Shown piece after piece: positions 38,542 through 50,601 of a stretch of DNA of 64,000 nt. The notes beneath the pieces are model-generated. The model was not told where the DNA came from, ran no database searches, and was given only the letters and a program-made list of their open reading frames with translations. The translations under genes and the position numbers were made by a program. The first letter of the stretch is position 1; each line of letters starts with the position of its first letter. The stretch is from the NCBI GenBank assembly GCA_016647705.1, contig CM028328.1, positions 41,889,429 through 41,953,428 on the forward strand, in the 5' to 3' direction. This stretch comes from Eucommia ulmoides. Taxonomy: Eukaryota; Streptophyta; Magnoliopsida; Garryales; Eucommiaceae.

Positions 38542-38710
38542 AAACCTAACTGTAAAAACACATATTTACAATCAAACATAAAGGTTAAAGAATTTTTAAA
38601 AGGATAAGAAATATACTGTTATCTTTTTTTATTTGTAAAGACCTTTTTATATTTCTTTAAAACCTAGCCGTTAAAACGCATATTTACATTCAAATATATA
38701 GGTTAAAATC
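38542..38710. repeat. Two-copy tandem repeat of about 107 bp beside the solo LTR
   Basis: The phrase CTTTAAAACCTA..GTTAAAACGCATATTTACA..CAAA.ATA.AGGTTAAA occurs at about 38545-38590 and 38655-38705. The left flank of the LTR (37740-37764) carries the same TTTCTTTAAAACC lead, so the LTR landed inside this repeat. Confidence 0.6.
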
Positions 38711-39341
38711 AAGGGAAAAATACCAAATAATCTACTTAAAAGCCTAAAACTACAAGATGACCCCACTACTTTTTCTTTGCACCAAATAGTTTTTCAAAAA
38801 GCGTTGGTTTACACAAGACAGTCCTAAATATTTTGAATTGACAATTTTGCCCTTCTTTCACCCCCTTCATTTGCCTATTTCCTCCGCCACTCACATGGAA
38901 ACTCCTAATTTTACCCTTTGCCTCTCTTTTCACAATTCCACCTTCGCTCGTTGCGGATCTCGCCGTGGCTCTCGCGAAAGCACAAATCTTGAAGACTCGA
39001 AGAGTAGATGGCGCAAGCAGCGGGGCTTAACCTACGAATGTAAAAAGAACTAAAACTCCTCCTCACCAACTGACCTCCTGCCACTTCTTTACCCATTTCT
39101 CTCTTCCCATTCTGATTTCTCTTTATTCTCCCTCTTTCTCTCCTCCATAGACACTCGTAAGTCTTGCTGTATTTGCATACATTTAGATGTGCTTGGTCAA
39201 TGTTTTGAATTTTGTTTTCTTTTTCAATTGATAGTGATTAAAGGTCCGGAATGAACTGAAAATGAAAAAAGGGCTCTTAGGGTTTTGTATTGATTTGATT
39301 GATTTGTTTTAGATAGATTTGGTTGGATTGAATGTTGAATT

Positions 39342-39383
<42 letters not shown>

Positions 39384-39426
39384 TTTAGGGTTTATTTGGC
39401 TGGATTGATTTGGTTTGTATTGGAAA
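38711..39426. other. Gene-free spacer with (AT)n
   Basis: No supported gene. 38860-39170 is pyrimidine-rich and looks like the 5' region of some gene or a captured fragment, but no frame or splice pattern can be defended. A (TA)n run lies at 39343-39380. Confidence 0.45.
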
Positions 39427-39435
39427 AAAAATCAA

Positions 39436-40413
39436 GGGGTATATGCCATTAACCTCCCCTGTCATTTTGCATTATACCAGATATCTCTCCTGTCATTTTG
39501 TAAATACCAGAGACCTCTCTTATCTTTTTCTCAAACACCACTTTCCTTCTTTTGGACAAAATTTATCTTAGGTTATTTTTTAAAAAATTCATTAGCACCC
39601 CTATATTTTTAAAATTATATTTTTACCCTTAACTTTTTAAATAATTATATTTACTTATCACCACTACCCAACTCCCACCGCCGCCACCTACCATCACCTC
39701 CCACCGCCATCCAACGCCACTATCCTTTACTTTTTATACTAATATTTCCATTAAAAAATAATACTTTTTTTAACTCTTTTTTTTTTTTTAACAAAATGAA
39801 AAAAAATAAAATAAAGAATAAAAAAATCAAAAAGAGAAGAAGATCAGTACTTTTATCCCTAAATTTTGGATTAGTCTTAAATTGCACTTTAATAGGTGTA
39901 AAGAGTAACTAAAAAATAGAGAGGATGTTAATGATTTTTTTTTAAAAATAAAATAATAAAATTATATTTTTGTAAGGGTATTTATGTCTTTTTATATCAA
40001 AATATTGGTGGCGGCGGGTGGCGGTATGAGGCGGCGGAAGGTGTCGGTGGGTGGTGGTGGCGGTGGGAGGCGGTAGGCGGCGACGATGGGAGGTGGCGGT
40101 GGGTGGTGGGTGGAGACGACCGTAGAAGGTGGTGGTGGCTGTAGGTGCGGTGGTAGGAGGTGGTGATGAATATATATAAATTAAATGGTTATTTATGTCT
40201 TTTAATTTTTAATTTTTTTATTATTTAATTATTTTTTAAATAGTGATGGGTAAAATTGGTATTATAATAAAAAAAAATTATTATTTTTTAATGAATAAGA
40301 GAGGTAAGTGGTGTTTGAAAAAAAAGATAGGGGAGATCTCTGGTATTTACAAAATGACAGGGAAAGTATCTAATATAGTGCAAAATGACAGGAGAGATCA
40401 ATGACATTATCCC
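39436..40413. mobile_element. Non-autonomous Mutator-like fold-back element, 978 bp
   Basis: Its ends are inverted repeats that align well for about 120 bp (CTGTCATTTTGCA, CTGTCATTTTGTAAATACCAGAGA and TCAAACACCACTT blocks) and more weakly for 200 bp. AAAAATCAA lies directly outside at 39427-39435 and 40414-40422, a perfect 9-bp target duplication, the Mutator signature. The centre has a CCACCGCC-rich segment (39660-39715) facing a GGTGGCGG-rich segment (40005-40165), so nearly the whole element can fold on itself. No transposase is encoded. Confidence 0.85.
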
Positions 40414-40639
40414 AAAAATCAAGCATATAAATCTAGAGAGAGAATTATCATTTTGGATGAAAAAATGGGAATATAACACGATGACAGTGGCCCCGAACTC
40501 ATCGCTCCAAACAAATGTGTGAAAGAGAGAGAGAGAGAGAGTGAAAAGAAATTTGATCTATGCACTTGATGGAGTGGAGCTTATGTTGAGTATATTGTAT
40601 GGTTGTTTTGGTGAGATAAAATGAGTATGATGACTTGAT

Positions 40640-41260
40640 AGAATTTGAGCGGCGGTAAAAGTGGAATATAACATGATCTCGTATTATATTCAACATGAGA
40701 TCGTGTTAAATATAACACGAGATCTTGTTGAATAATCGTGTTGATTATAATACGATCTCGTGTTACATTCAACATGATCCCGTATTACATTCAACGTGCA
40801 GGGTAAAATCATCACAAAAAGACTATTTTGTAATATGTTTTTTCAAAAAGGTGTATTTGGTAGTTTTATCCTCGAACTTTTTGTAACTATCCCAAATAAT
40901 AGTCAGCATTAAAACTTCGTCAAATCTAAAATTGGAAAATAACGCGTTATATTCAACAGAAGACCGTGTCATAATCAGCACGATTATAACACGATCTCTT
41001 ATTATATTCAACACGATCCTGTGTTATATAAATTATAATACGATCTTGTATTATATTCAACACGATCTCGTGTTATATCAACGCGTGGGGTAAAATCGTC
41101 ACAAAAAAATTATTTTGTAATATGTTTTTCAAAAATGTGTATTTGATAACTTTATCCTGAGAATTTTTTAGAAGTATCCCAAATATGTTTTTCAAAAAAA
41201 TGTATTTGGTAGTTTTATCTTGAGAATTTTTTGTAATTATCCCAATAGTTAGCATTAATC
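40640..41260. repeat. Duplicated block with palindromic AACACGATCTCGTGTT-type repeats upstream of ALG5
   Basis: Two clusters, 40668-40797 and 40940-41085, each hold several variants of a palindromic word AACACGAGATCGTGTT joined by TATATTC/ATTCAAC. Each cluster is followed by a similar 140-200-bp AT-rich segment (GGTAAAATC.TCACAAAAA..TATTTTGTAATATG ...), so the block is a tandem duplication of about 285 bp. No frame is supported. Confidence 0.7.
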
Positions 41261-41282
41261 AAATGTAAAATTGGAAAATAAC

Positions 41283-41350
41283 GCCCACCATGGGGCTGGA
41301 ACCCACGACCACAAGGTTAAAATCCTTGCTCTCTACCGCGGTAGACGGGT
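41283..41350 (-). pseudogene. tRNA-Lys pseudogene (anticodon position reads TTT)
   Basis: The minus-strand sequence aligns with plant tRNA-Lys(CTT) over its whole length. The anticodon stem CAAGG/CCTTG, the variable loop and most of the T-arm are intact. Four bases are missing from the D-arm, the first acceptor pair is lost, the T-loop G57 is C, and the anticodon CTT has become TTT. It is 68 nt and has no evident T-run terminator of its own. It probably no longer works. It lies 141 bp before the ALG5 start codon, on the opposite strand. Confidence 0.8.
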
Positions 41351-41490
41351 GGATGACTATGCTTTCCATGATGTATTATATAATGAGTTCTTGTTCACTG
41401 GAAATCGTTTCAGATATTGGAACTTTTCTTTCGTCGCCAATTCATTGTTGCAGAGCGCCTAGACGACGTTGAACCAAATCATCAACAAGA

Positions 41491-44400
41491 ATGGGATTGG
41501 TATGGACGCTCGTGCAGTTGATCTTCATCTTCGGCCTGCTTTCGTTGCTTGCGCTTGGAGCTGCGATTGTGATAGAGTGCTTCAGAAGAAGATTCAATCA
41601 CAAGTATATTCGCCTTGGAGAAAACCCTAAGATTCTGTTCTCGTTCATTCTATTTATTGTTTTATCTCTCTTACACATCAATGTCGATTCTATGTTTCAG
41701 CCACGTTGAAGCTCCTCCGCTTTTCGAGGATCCGAATTCGTTGAAAAAGGTATGTGCTATTCTGTCTTGCAAATGTACATCTATTAATACGAATGTGCAT
41801 CTATGTTTTGAAGTTTTAGTTGGACGTTTTGTCACTCTGAATGGAGCAATTTCTTGTTAATGATCGTTTACACTGGAAATCTTAAGGCAGATCCTTCACC
41901 ATCAGGTTACATGTTCTTATTGGTGGGCCGTAGGTTTACATTCTTATGCAAACTAAAATTGCTTACAAAAATGAGGAAAAGAATTTAGAAAGACAAACAC
42001 ATGTGGAACATGTTCTCACGGGCTCAAATGTGGCTGAAATGGGTAGAAAGTGATTATTAGTTGAGTCTGGCAGATCATTTGGTTCTTTAAATAGGAGGAA
42101 CTCCCTATTCCCCCTTTTTCTTTATTTATTTATTTATTTTTATTTTATTTTTTGTGAAAATAAAGAAATAACAGACGATAAGAAATCATTTGGAACTTTA
42201 AAATGCATTCCAGGGTCGGGAGTGTTGTGGAGAGTGGATATAGATGCGAGCTGGAGAAAACCAAAGACTAGAGTCATGTCCATGTAAAATGCTGCAAACA
42301 ATTTTATTTTTTTTCATTTGGAGAACTTCAGCATATACTGGAATTTGTGTCCTCATTGTTAAGTGTCTAATTGAAACACTTTTTTTTTAAACTGGTTTTA
42401 TATCATATTCATAACCATTGATGTATTTATTGCTGGTTTTACATGAATTATGATTCGAAATTTCAGCTTATAGCCCCCTTTCAACTGTCCATTGTCTATG
42501 GATCTTAAGTGTGTAATTATTTGATTAATTTGTCATATCTCATTTAGGCAGTTTGGTTTAGCATGCAGCAAATAGTTGAATGATGACCATATACATTTGT
42601 TGAATCCTGAAACAAATTAAATTAAAAAATTTATGGTCAGTTACATATGCTGATTACATCTTTTATGCTTTCAATGCTAAATCCAGATGTATGTTTCATA
42701 ACATCTTCGAGAAAACCCTTAGTTTAGTCTTTGAATGTCAATCACAGTCGATTGACTTCTGCATTGTACTTTGGAGACCTACTATTTGCTTGCTTACATC
42801 ATATATATGTGTGTGTGTATGTGCATGTGTGTGTGTGTGTGTATATATATTATCCTTTTTCCTTGTTAATACCAACTAGTGGAGGTATTTTTCCAGGTTC
42901 CATGTCCTTTTATATTCGATCCTGCTGAGAAGTATCTATCGCTGATCATTCCTGCATTCAATGAAGAGCATAGGCTCCCTGGAGCTCTTGATGAAACGAT
43001 GAAGTTAGTAGAGGCAAAACTGTTATTGTTTACTCATTATGTTTCAGCATATCCTTAACTAATTGTAATCATCATTTGTGTCTCATGCCTTGTTTCCCTT
43101 GACCTAGATAGTGTACAGACTGCAAAATGCCCCCCCCCCCTTTCTCTCTCCGACTGGTATTTGCTTGGCTGTTAATGCTCCTCTGCTTGCAATTAGGATG
43201 GCTACTACATTTATTTATTGTAGGAAGTAGGAACTTCATTTCTGTTACATGATAACACGTTCTTTCTTGTTTATGTTAAAGTGTTTTTCTTCTAACCCTT
43301 TTACTTAACTTTTAAAACCTTTTCCCATTGTATTTGGTCTTTGATCTCATTATTAGAAATTCTGTTCTGATATTATTTTGTCTATCTGGTGTGGGGATTG
43401 TCACACTCGATAACAATGTTATATTTGCAAGTTGATTGGTTATTCGAACCAAGCTCTATCCTTCTTTCTCTATGACTTTTTAACAATTTTTTGTTTTTCT
43501 ATACAGAATCCTAGTATATTGGGTTCACCTTTATGAATCACTCATGACTCACCTATTGTTAGTGATCAGAAGTTGCTTGGTATTAGCTGATACTTAAAAC
43601 CCATGCACCACCCCCACAAATGTATAATGAGGGGTTGCCCCATGGTTGTTACCAGTCTCATTCTTGGGATATCTTTCTGAAGGTAAAATCTGTCGAAAAT
43701 TATAAGCATTACTGTGATAGAAGAATAGGTATCCGGTGTTGTTTCTTTGTTGGAAACAACTTTGACCTTAACAGCGATTTATGAAATAATGTCAAACCTA
43801 AGCCTGATATACATGGTAGCGGATGTGATTGATCATACACCTGGTAGTGGATCTGATTGATTAGAATCAATCTATACTACATTCTTTTCCAAGTCTCTAA
43901 TGTGGCTTCTATAAGAGTTGAATCCAGCCAAGGTGGAGATAAGACCATGTAGTTGACCAGACTGTGAATCAATTTTGATGAAACATGCCTAATTTTTTTT
44001 ATTTTTTTTTATTTTTATGAAGTTGCATGATTGCATTCAGGTAGACCTATACCTCTTGCTTGGTCTCAAACATAAATAAATTTGTGCAACGTTCCTGTTG
44101 GATAGAATTCAATTTAGTTATTTAGGAGAATTACTGCCATGAGTATTATTTGTGATAAGCATCCTAATATATGGATTTTCATTTGTAGCTATCTTCAACA
44201 TCGAGCAGCCAAGGACAAGTCATTTTCCTATGAGGTATGATTTATTCCCTATTGCTTGCATTTTGCAGCATTATGTGACACTCTAGACTGACTGACATAC
44301 ATGTTTTTGTTCATCGTCTTGAATACCTGAGAATTTATACCTTACTAGGTACCCAAACAAAATATTTGGAGTGCCGAGCAATTTTAGCACAATTAGACTT

Positions 44401-47400
44401 GGGAATGAGATGTTAGTGAAAGATGTTGCCTGAAAGTGAAATGAGCCTGGTGTAATTTACTGAATGCATTAGTTGTAGAACCTTTTAAATAGGCTACAGA
44501 CCCTAGTTATTCTGCTTGCTTTACTTGGAAGGTTGTTGGAACTGGTCTTGTCATGTTTGAATATTGTTCCCATCACAATCAACATTTTAAATAGCTTGTA
44601 AAAAATCCACGTTCTTATCTTGTTCAAAATTTATGTCCAAGAAATATTGATGTTGAAAGTTATGACATCAAACTTATATTGAAACAAATCTAAATTTGAA
44701 GAACCTTAATTTTACTGCAATCTGAGTTCCCTAATGAGTAATGACGTATATTCTTTGTTGAAAATGTTTTTTTTTTTATGCACTCGAGGTCTCTAAACAC
44801 CTATTAAAAATTAGTGCAGCTTTGCTCCTATTCCTGCCACCCCTTCTGATTCCCACCCTTTGAAATGTGAGAACTGCTTCCATTCATTTTCTCCCTGAGA
44901 GCCTAGCTTGTGTCATACTTTGGTGCTTTACCATGTTCAAAACTTTCAAACCGGTTCCATTTCATGCTTCATTCCTTGAAACTCTAAAAACTTGTTTGCT
45001 TGTGGAATGTGCATTTGCATAGTTTTAGTTGTGCTATGATGAAATATCTTCTTTTTTTTTCTTTCCCCCCTTGTTGACATGGATTTGTATTATTTTTCAT
45101 CCAACTTCTGGTCATTCTAATTTATATTAGTCGTTGTTCTGAAGGGTTGGTGATAGGATCTGTATGTAGGATCTTTTAATTTCTATTTAACATTCGTAAG
45201 TGGATTACTTCTTCATCAGGTGGTCATAATTGATGATGGAAGTGCAGACGGAACAAAGAGGGTAGCTTTCGATTTCGTGAGAAAATACTCTGTTGACTGT
45301 GTAAGGGTTATTCTTCTTGGAAACAATCATGGGAAGGGCGAAGCTATAAGAAAAGTGAGTCTAATATAGATGACTTAATTGATAATGGACACTTCCATAT
45401 TCTGTTGATGGGTCTGTACTTGTCCTACACGGTTCACAAAGTGTGATTAAAGCTCTCTGCTTCTGCGAAAGCATTGTAAAACAGGGAATGCTTCATTCAC
45501 GTGGTGAACTGCTTTTAATGTTAGATGCTGATGGGGCAACCAAAGTTGATGACATACAAAAACTCGAAAATCAGGTTGGCGTCATCTGCTATTGTTCAAG
45601 TTGTCAGTAAAACTATTGACCTTTTTCTAAAAAAAGATATTTGAAAGCGTTTATATAGAGAACCTTATGTTATGCTTTTCAGATTCATGCAGTTGCTGAA
45701 AAGGAATATAACCTCCGAGTTTCTGGAACTAGTGATTCAACTAGAGTTTCAGATATCCCGATCGCAGCAATTGGTTCCCGTGCTCATCTTGAGGAGAAGG
45801 CTCTTGCTACAGTTCAGTTTTATAGTGCTTCTCTTCTGCATTTACTTTTTTTTCCCATTTTGTTTCTTAGTAATGATAGTTCTCTTGATGCCTCAGAGGA
45901 AGTGGTACCGCAATTTTTTGATGAAGGGTTTTCATGTTGTGGTTCTCTTGGCTGCTGGTCGGGGTGTTCGTGATACGCAGGTATATTCCGCTTATATAAC
46001 TCTGGCAAAGATTTTTACAGTAGATATACATAGTAAGAAAGTGACTGTTGCTTAAACATGAGGTGAGTTCGTCAGTTGTGGCCTTGAAGGAATTTATTTG
46101 TCAATTTCTCTCTCATCCCTGTCATTTGATATGAACTAAAATCACTTGCAGTGTGGGTTTAAGATGTTTACCAGAGCTGCAGCCAGAAAGCTCTTCACCA
46201 ATATCCGTTTGAAAAGGTAACTGTATCTTTCGTCATATGTATTGTTTTCTTATTATCATGCCTTTAAATTACTTAAGATTGCGTTGGATGGATGGATGGA
46301 TCAGAAATGAATGGATTTAACAGTTGAAAGTTATAACTTGAATTTAGAATCTATAATAGAGATGAATGTCAACCAAGTAAAAGCATGCATTAATGAGTCT
46401 AAATAGAAGGATTTGAAATAACATAGTGAAAGAAGTTATTTGGGTGATGTTTGGTTTGTCACTTGAGTAGTGTTTTCGGTTTTCAAAGACTCAAAATACT
46501 AGTATTTCTCTTTCAACAACATAACTCAAAAACACTTCTACAAAACAATTTTCACAATACTCAATCTACCTCATTATTGACTTTTACTATCATACTTTTA
46601 TGAGTTTATTAATTTAATTTTTATTTTCCTTATCTTTATTGTTTTATTTATCTAAAAAATTTCTCTACCACACATTTACCAAATAAACATCGTCATTATC
46701 TTTATTTTTCAACCTCACATTTCAATCAATAACATCAGTTTTAATATAGTGGAAGATGAAGACTTGATAAATGGATTATATCAAGGTTGGTTCCAAGTGC
46801 CAAAACACTAGATAAAATTGCTGAGGGGTTGGCAAAGTGTAAGCAAGTTGACTGACTCTTGAGATAGACATGACGGTTAGACAAAGAGCTAAATGGGCAC
46901 CAGATAGCATGTGATAGTTTTATATATTTTTGTTTTTTGGTATCCACTTTATATATTATCACTAGTTAATTTAAATGTTCCCAATTAATTATATATGACA
47001 ATTGATTGATGGTCATCATATCTTGTGGCTCAACACCTGTTTTGCAGAAGTTCGCAATAACGATAGTTTCACATCTAGTGCATCTAGTTGTGAATGCAAA
47101 TTTGTTTTTTTTAGCATATAAGCAATTCTATTTTGACTTAAATTTTGATTAATGGAACAAATTTGAATTTCTATTTGACTCGAGTTTTGATTAATTGAAT
47201 GAAGTAAAATCAAGATTAATCTTCCTACAAATGAATTGTTTGTTGTAGCTTCATAGCAAGAAGAGAAATAAACTCGTGCTTGTTTAAATGATTTGGTGTT
47301 TGTTAAATATATTAGAGTGTATGTATTCACCATTATCAAGCACTTGATATCATTGATCATATCTCATTAAATGACATTGATAAAAGCAATGACCGGTATG

Positions 47401-48464
47401 AATTGATGGAGATTTGGATGGCGATGATGAGTTTGTGTTTAACTTGGAGATAGATAGACATGGGGTGGTGTAGCTACTGTTGTTGGAATATGATAGACTC
47501 CAAGGGTAAATCCTAGAAATAAGAAAGTAGTTGCTTTAAGCTCTTCTGTTCCGATTGGCCTTATCAATAAAGAAGATGCAAAATAAGAAGATACTGAAGA
47601 GGAAGAGTGTGAGTGAAAGGACCCTAACGTTTTACTTGGAATTCTTGGATGCTTGAACTTGTTTGGAATTCTTATCAACGTTGTCTTTTATTTATTGACT
47701 CGTTTTAGACTAGTAATGTGATTAATAATTTAAATTTAGTTCATAATTTCACATTTTTCAATGTATATTTGCAATGCTATAAATTATTCTGCATTTTTCG
47801 TATGTTGTGCGCCTTACTTCAATCAGGCATGCTTCTCACCTCTGGGGGACCTTTGCGCCTCTGAGCGCCTAAGGGCCTTTGACAACTATGTTGGTTATAT
47901 AAAGAAAAGGGGATTCGGATAACGAAAAGGGGCACATGCACCAAGAATATCTGCTATAGTGGATAAAAACGGTATTGACCTCTAAAAGTGCAGTGGGTGC
48001 CGATTTACTCAAAAAATTAGTATAGGAGGGTTAAAAAAAAAAATATTCACTGAAATGAAAGATTGAATTATGACTTGTCTTTTATACCAAAAGATTGAAT
48101 TAAGACTATTAAATGTATATATTTCCAATGACAATTTTAAACTATTATGTAGAATAGTTCTGTATTATCAATCGATGCGCTTTCTTGATTTGTTATTTAT
48201 GCAGTAACAATCCAATTTTTTCTCTAATTTTCTCTTGCTTCGTTTATCTTGTTTTGAACAACATTTACTCCCGGCAGGTGGTGTTTTGACGTGGAGTTGG
48301 TGTACCTATGCAAATGGTTCCGGATTCCGGTGATTGAGATCTCCGTGAACTGGACAGAAATTCCGGGATCGAAGGTGAACCTGTTGAGCATTCCCAACAT
48401 GCTTTGGGAGATGGCACTCATGTCTTTGGGATACAGGACCGGCATATGGAAAATTTACACTTAA
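41491..48464 (+). CDS. ALG5: Dolichyl-phosphate beta-glucosyltransferase ALG5, 334 aa, ten exons
   Basis: Makes dolichyl-phosphate-glucose from UDP-glucose on the cytosolic ER face, the donor for the three glucoses of the N-glycan precursor. Exons: 41491-41603, 41701-41749, 42897-43003, 44189-44234, 45220-45354, 45485-45574, 45683-45811, 45897-45980, 46152-46216, 48278-48464. All introns are GT-AG and the frame is continuous, at near the family length (336 aa as I recall for Arabidopsis). Residues 7-28 are the single N-terminal membrane anchor, followed by basic CFRRR. The GT-A (GT2) domain then shows IIPAFNEEHRLP (about 72-83), VVIIDDGSADGT (106-117) and the DAD metal-binding motif (164-166). 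Later blocks are SRAHLEEKALA, KWYRNFLMKGFH, RDTQCGFKMFTR and a C-terminal EIPGSKVNLLSIPNMLWEM. The ATG is the first in frame after a stop-rich leader. The exon 7 donor (ACA/GTTCAG) is weak. The last intron is 2.1 kb. Identification is very sure. Confidence 0.96.
42810..42850. repeat. (GT)n microsatellite in ALG5 intron 2
   Basis: An alternating TG/TA run about 50 bp before the exon 3 acceptor. Confidence 0.9.
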
Positions 48465-50596
48465 TAATCTTTTGTTTTTTTTTTTTTCCTTAAACATTCT
48501 GGAGTTGATAGTATTTTCAGCGCTTTTTACCAATTTAATACATTACAGAAGGAAGGAAACGCTGAGGCTGATTCTTTAATCTTTTAAAAGATAACCCAAT
48601 TAGGCGCGTTTGAGGTGAAATACCATCAGAGATAGAAATGAGGCTTCCTTTTTATGGCAATGAATAGGTTATATGGCCGAAATTGTAGAACTATTTGAAG
48701 TGCACTTGCACGTGTTTTGTTATTTGGTTCATTTCTGATTTGGGCTGACTAAATTACTGATTATATGAGGTGGGACAGCTCCTTTGGTGCATTGTTTGAA
48801 AAGAAGAGTTTTTGATGGATTTTACTTAAATACATTCTAGTAGTTTGAGTATTTGAATGTATGTACATTGAAGCAATTTTAGTTATTCATGTCAAATAAA
48901 GTTGACACATGTTACCATCTCTACTACTCAGGTTCCGTCTAACTATTTGTGAAAAGTTAAAATTTTAATTTTCTAAATGGTTTTGTGGTAGCAGGTGGGT
49001 TAGCAGTTAACAAGTCATCAAAAAAGTTTAAAGTATTTAGGTAAAAAATTACAAGTTTGGATGACAAAATTACACGTTATTTTTACAAAAAATTATTTGA
49101 AAGATTGCAATTTACTTTAACAAATTTACAAGTTCATTTTAAAGAATTTGCAAGAAAAAAAATTGTTGGTATCTTTGGTTAATTATGTCATATTTAGAAA
49201 TATTAGGGTATAATTTGTAAAAAATTAAGTTATTCAGTTGTTATTAAATTTATTACGATTTTTTATATCAAAATTCAAAATGTAATTTAAGTTAAAGCGT
49301 TCAATTGGACGATTAAATAAATAAAAAATAAATTAAATAAATGTTCTTTATTTTATGAAATTCTTCAATTGGAAACTATGTGAAAATGAGCCGTGCATTA
49401 ATTTGAAAGACTAGGAACTTAATTTACTTATTAGTCAAACATATAATTTGTTTAATTTGACAAAAAAATTTCATTATTAATTAGGGAATGTGTGAAAGGG
49501 TTTAGTTTTTTTGGCTTTAGGGTATGTTTTAAATACTATGGGTATTGTGTTAATTACATTACTTATGTCTTCTTATAATATCAAGATTCAATTATGCGTC
49601 TCACCCTACATTATCACACATTTAAATACATTACATGCCAATTTGTAAAGAGCAAGTTCAATTTCTTCAATCACAAATAGATTTGGATTTTTTTTTTTTT
49701 TTAAATAAAAATCATGTGGAAATCCAAACCTAAACCCTAATCCCTAATTTCAAGTAATTTCTTCATTTGTTGAACAAAAATAAATTATATGTACTAATTA
49801 TAGTTGGGGTATTTTATAATGTGCCCAAGACATATTACTAATTCATTCGTATACTCATGTAGCCATTTAAGTTGAGAAAAAAATTCAATTGGTATATGGT
49901 AATTGTTTGCTGTACAGTAACATTTACATCCCCCCATTCACTATGTTGTTGTTGAAATTGTTACTGTACAACAATATTTGCATCCCCCAATCATTATGTT
50001 GCTATTAATATTGTTACTGGGTAGTAACATTTGCATCCCCATTTATTATGTTGTTGTCGATGCAATGAGAGGATATGTATTTGGTCTTATCTTAAATAAT
50101 AAATATATATGTAGTGTTTTCTCAATATGGGCTTGTAAGTAGTGGCCCATTTTAATTTTAATGGTAAAAGTGGAGTTTTCTCTAATTTTTTCTTATAGTA
50201 TTGTTGAACGATTGAGAGATAATTTATAAATAAAATTTAAGATTATTGGATGTGTCTCGTGATAATTTCACAATTGAATTACGTAACTTGTCAATTAACA
50301 TGAATAATTACATTATAAATGGAGATATTTTCATAAATCAAGACTTATTAGAAATATTAGTAGGTAATTTGTAATATTTTAGGGGTTAAATTAACAAAAC
50401 AAAACTTATACGGTTAATTTACGTAGATAAAATATAAAGATAAAAATGTCACATAAGATAAAGGGTATAGGTGCTTAATGTAATTGCTTCACCCAAATAT
50501 AATACAAGTTCAACATTTTTTTCCTACCCGAAAACTCCAGTTCCTTATTTCAACTGAGGGTTAGTGTTTCATCTCCTCTTGCAATCAAATTCTACC
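48465..50596. other. ALG5 3' UTR and gene-free spacer
   Basis: An AATAAA lies at about 48895-48900, some 430 bp after the stop, and is a plausible polyadenylation signal. 49000-50596 is AT-rich with no gene. A tandem repeat lies at 49902-50060. Confidence 0.55.
49902..50060. repeat. Tandem repeat, about 56-bp unit, nearly three copies
   Basis: The unit reads roughly ATTGTTACTGTACAGTAACA then TTTGCATCCCCCATTCATTATGTTG. It recurs near 49902, 49958 and 50012 with small changes. Confidence 0.8.
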
Positions 50597-50601
50597 AAAA
50601 C

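Noticed and set aside
38838-39053. Small + strand frame of 71 codons as a gene
   Set aside because: No start context, domain or splice partner; the region looks like a pyrimidine-rich leader fragment only.
40640-41282. SINE with the tRNA-Lys-like unit as its head
   Set aside because: The sequence on the body side is the duplicated palindromic block, which has no SINE-like body or tail; a simple decayed tRNA copy is the smaller claim.
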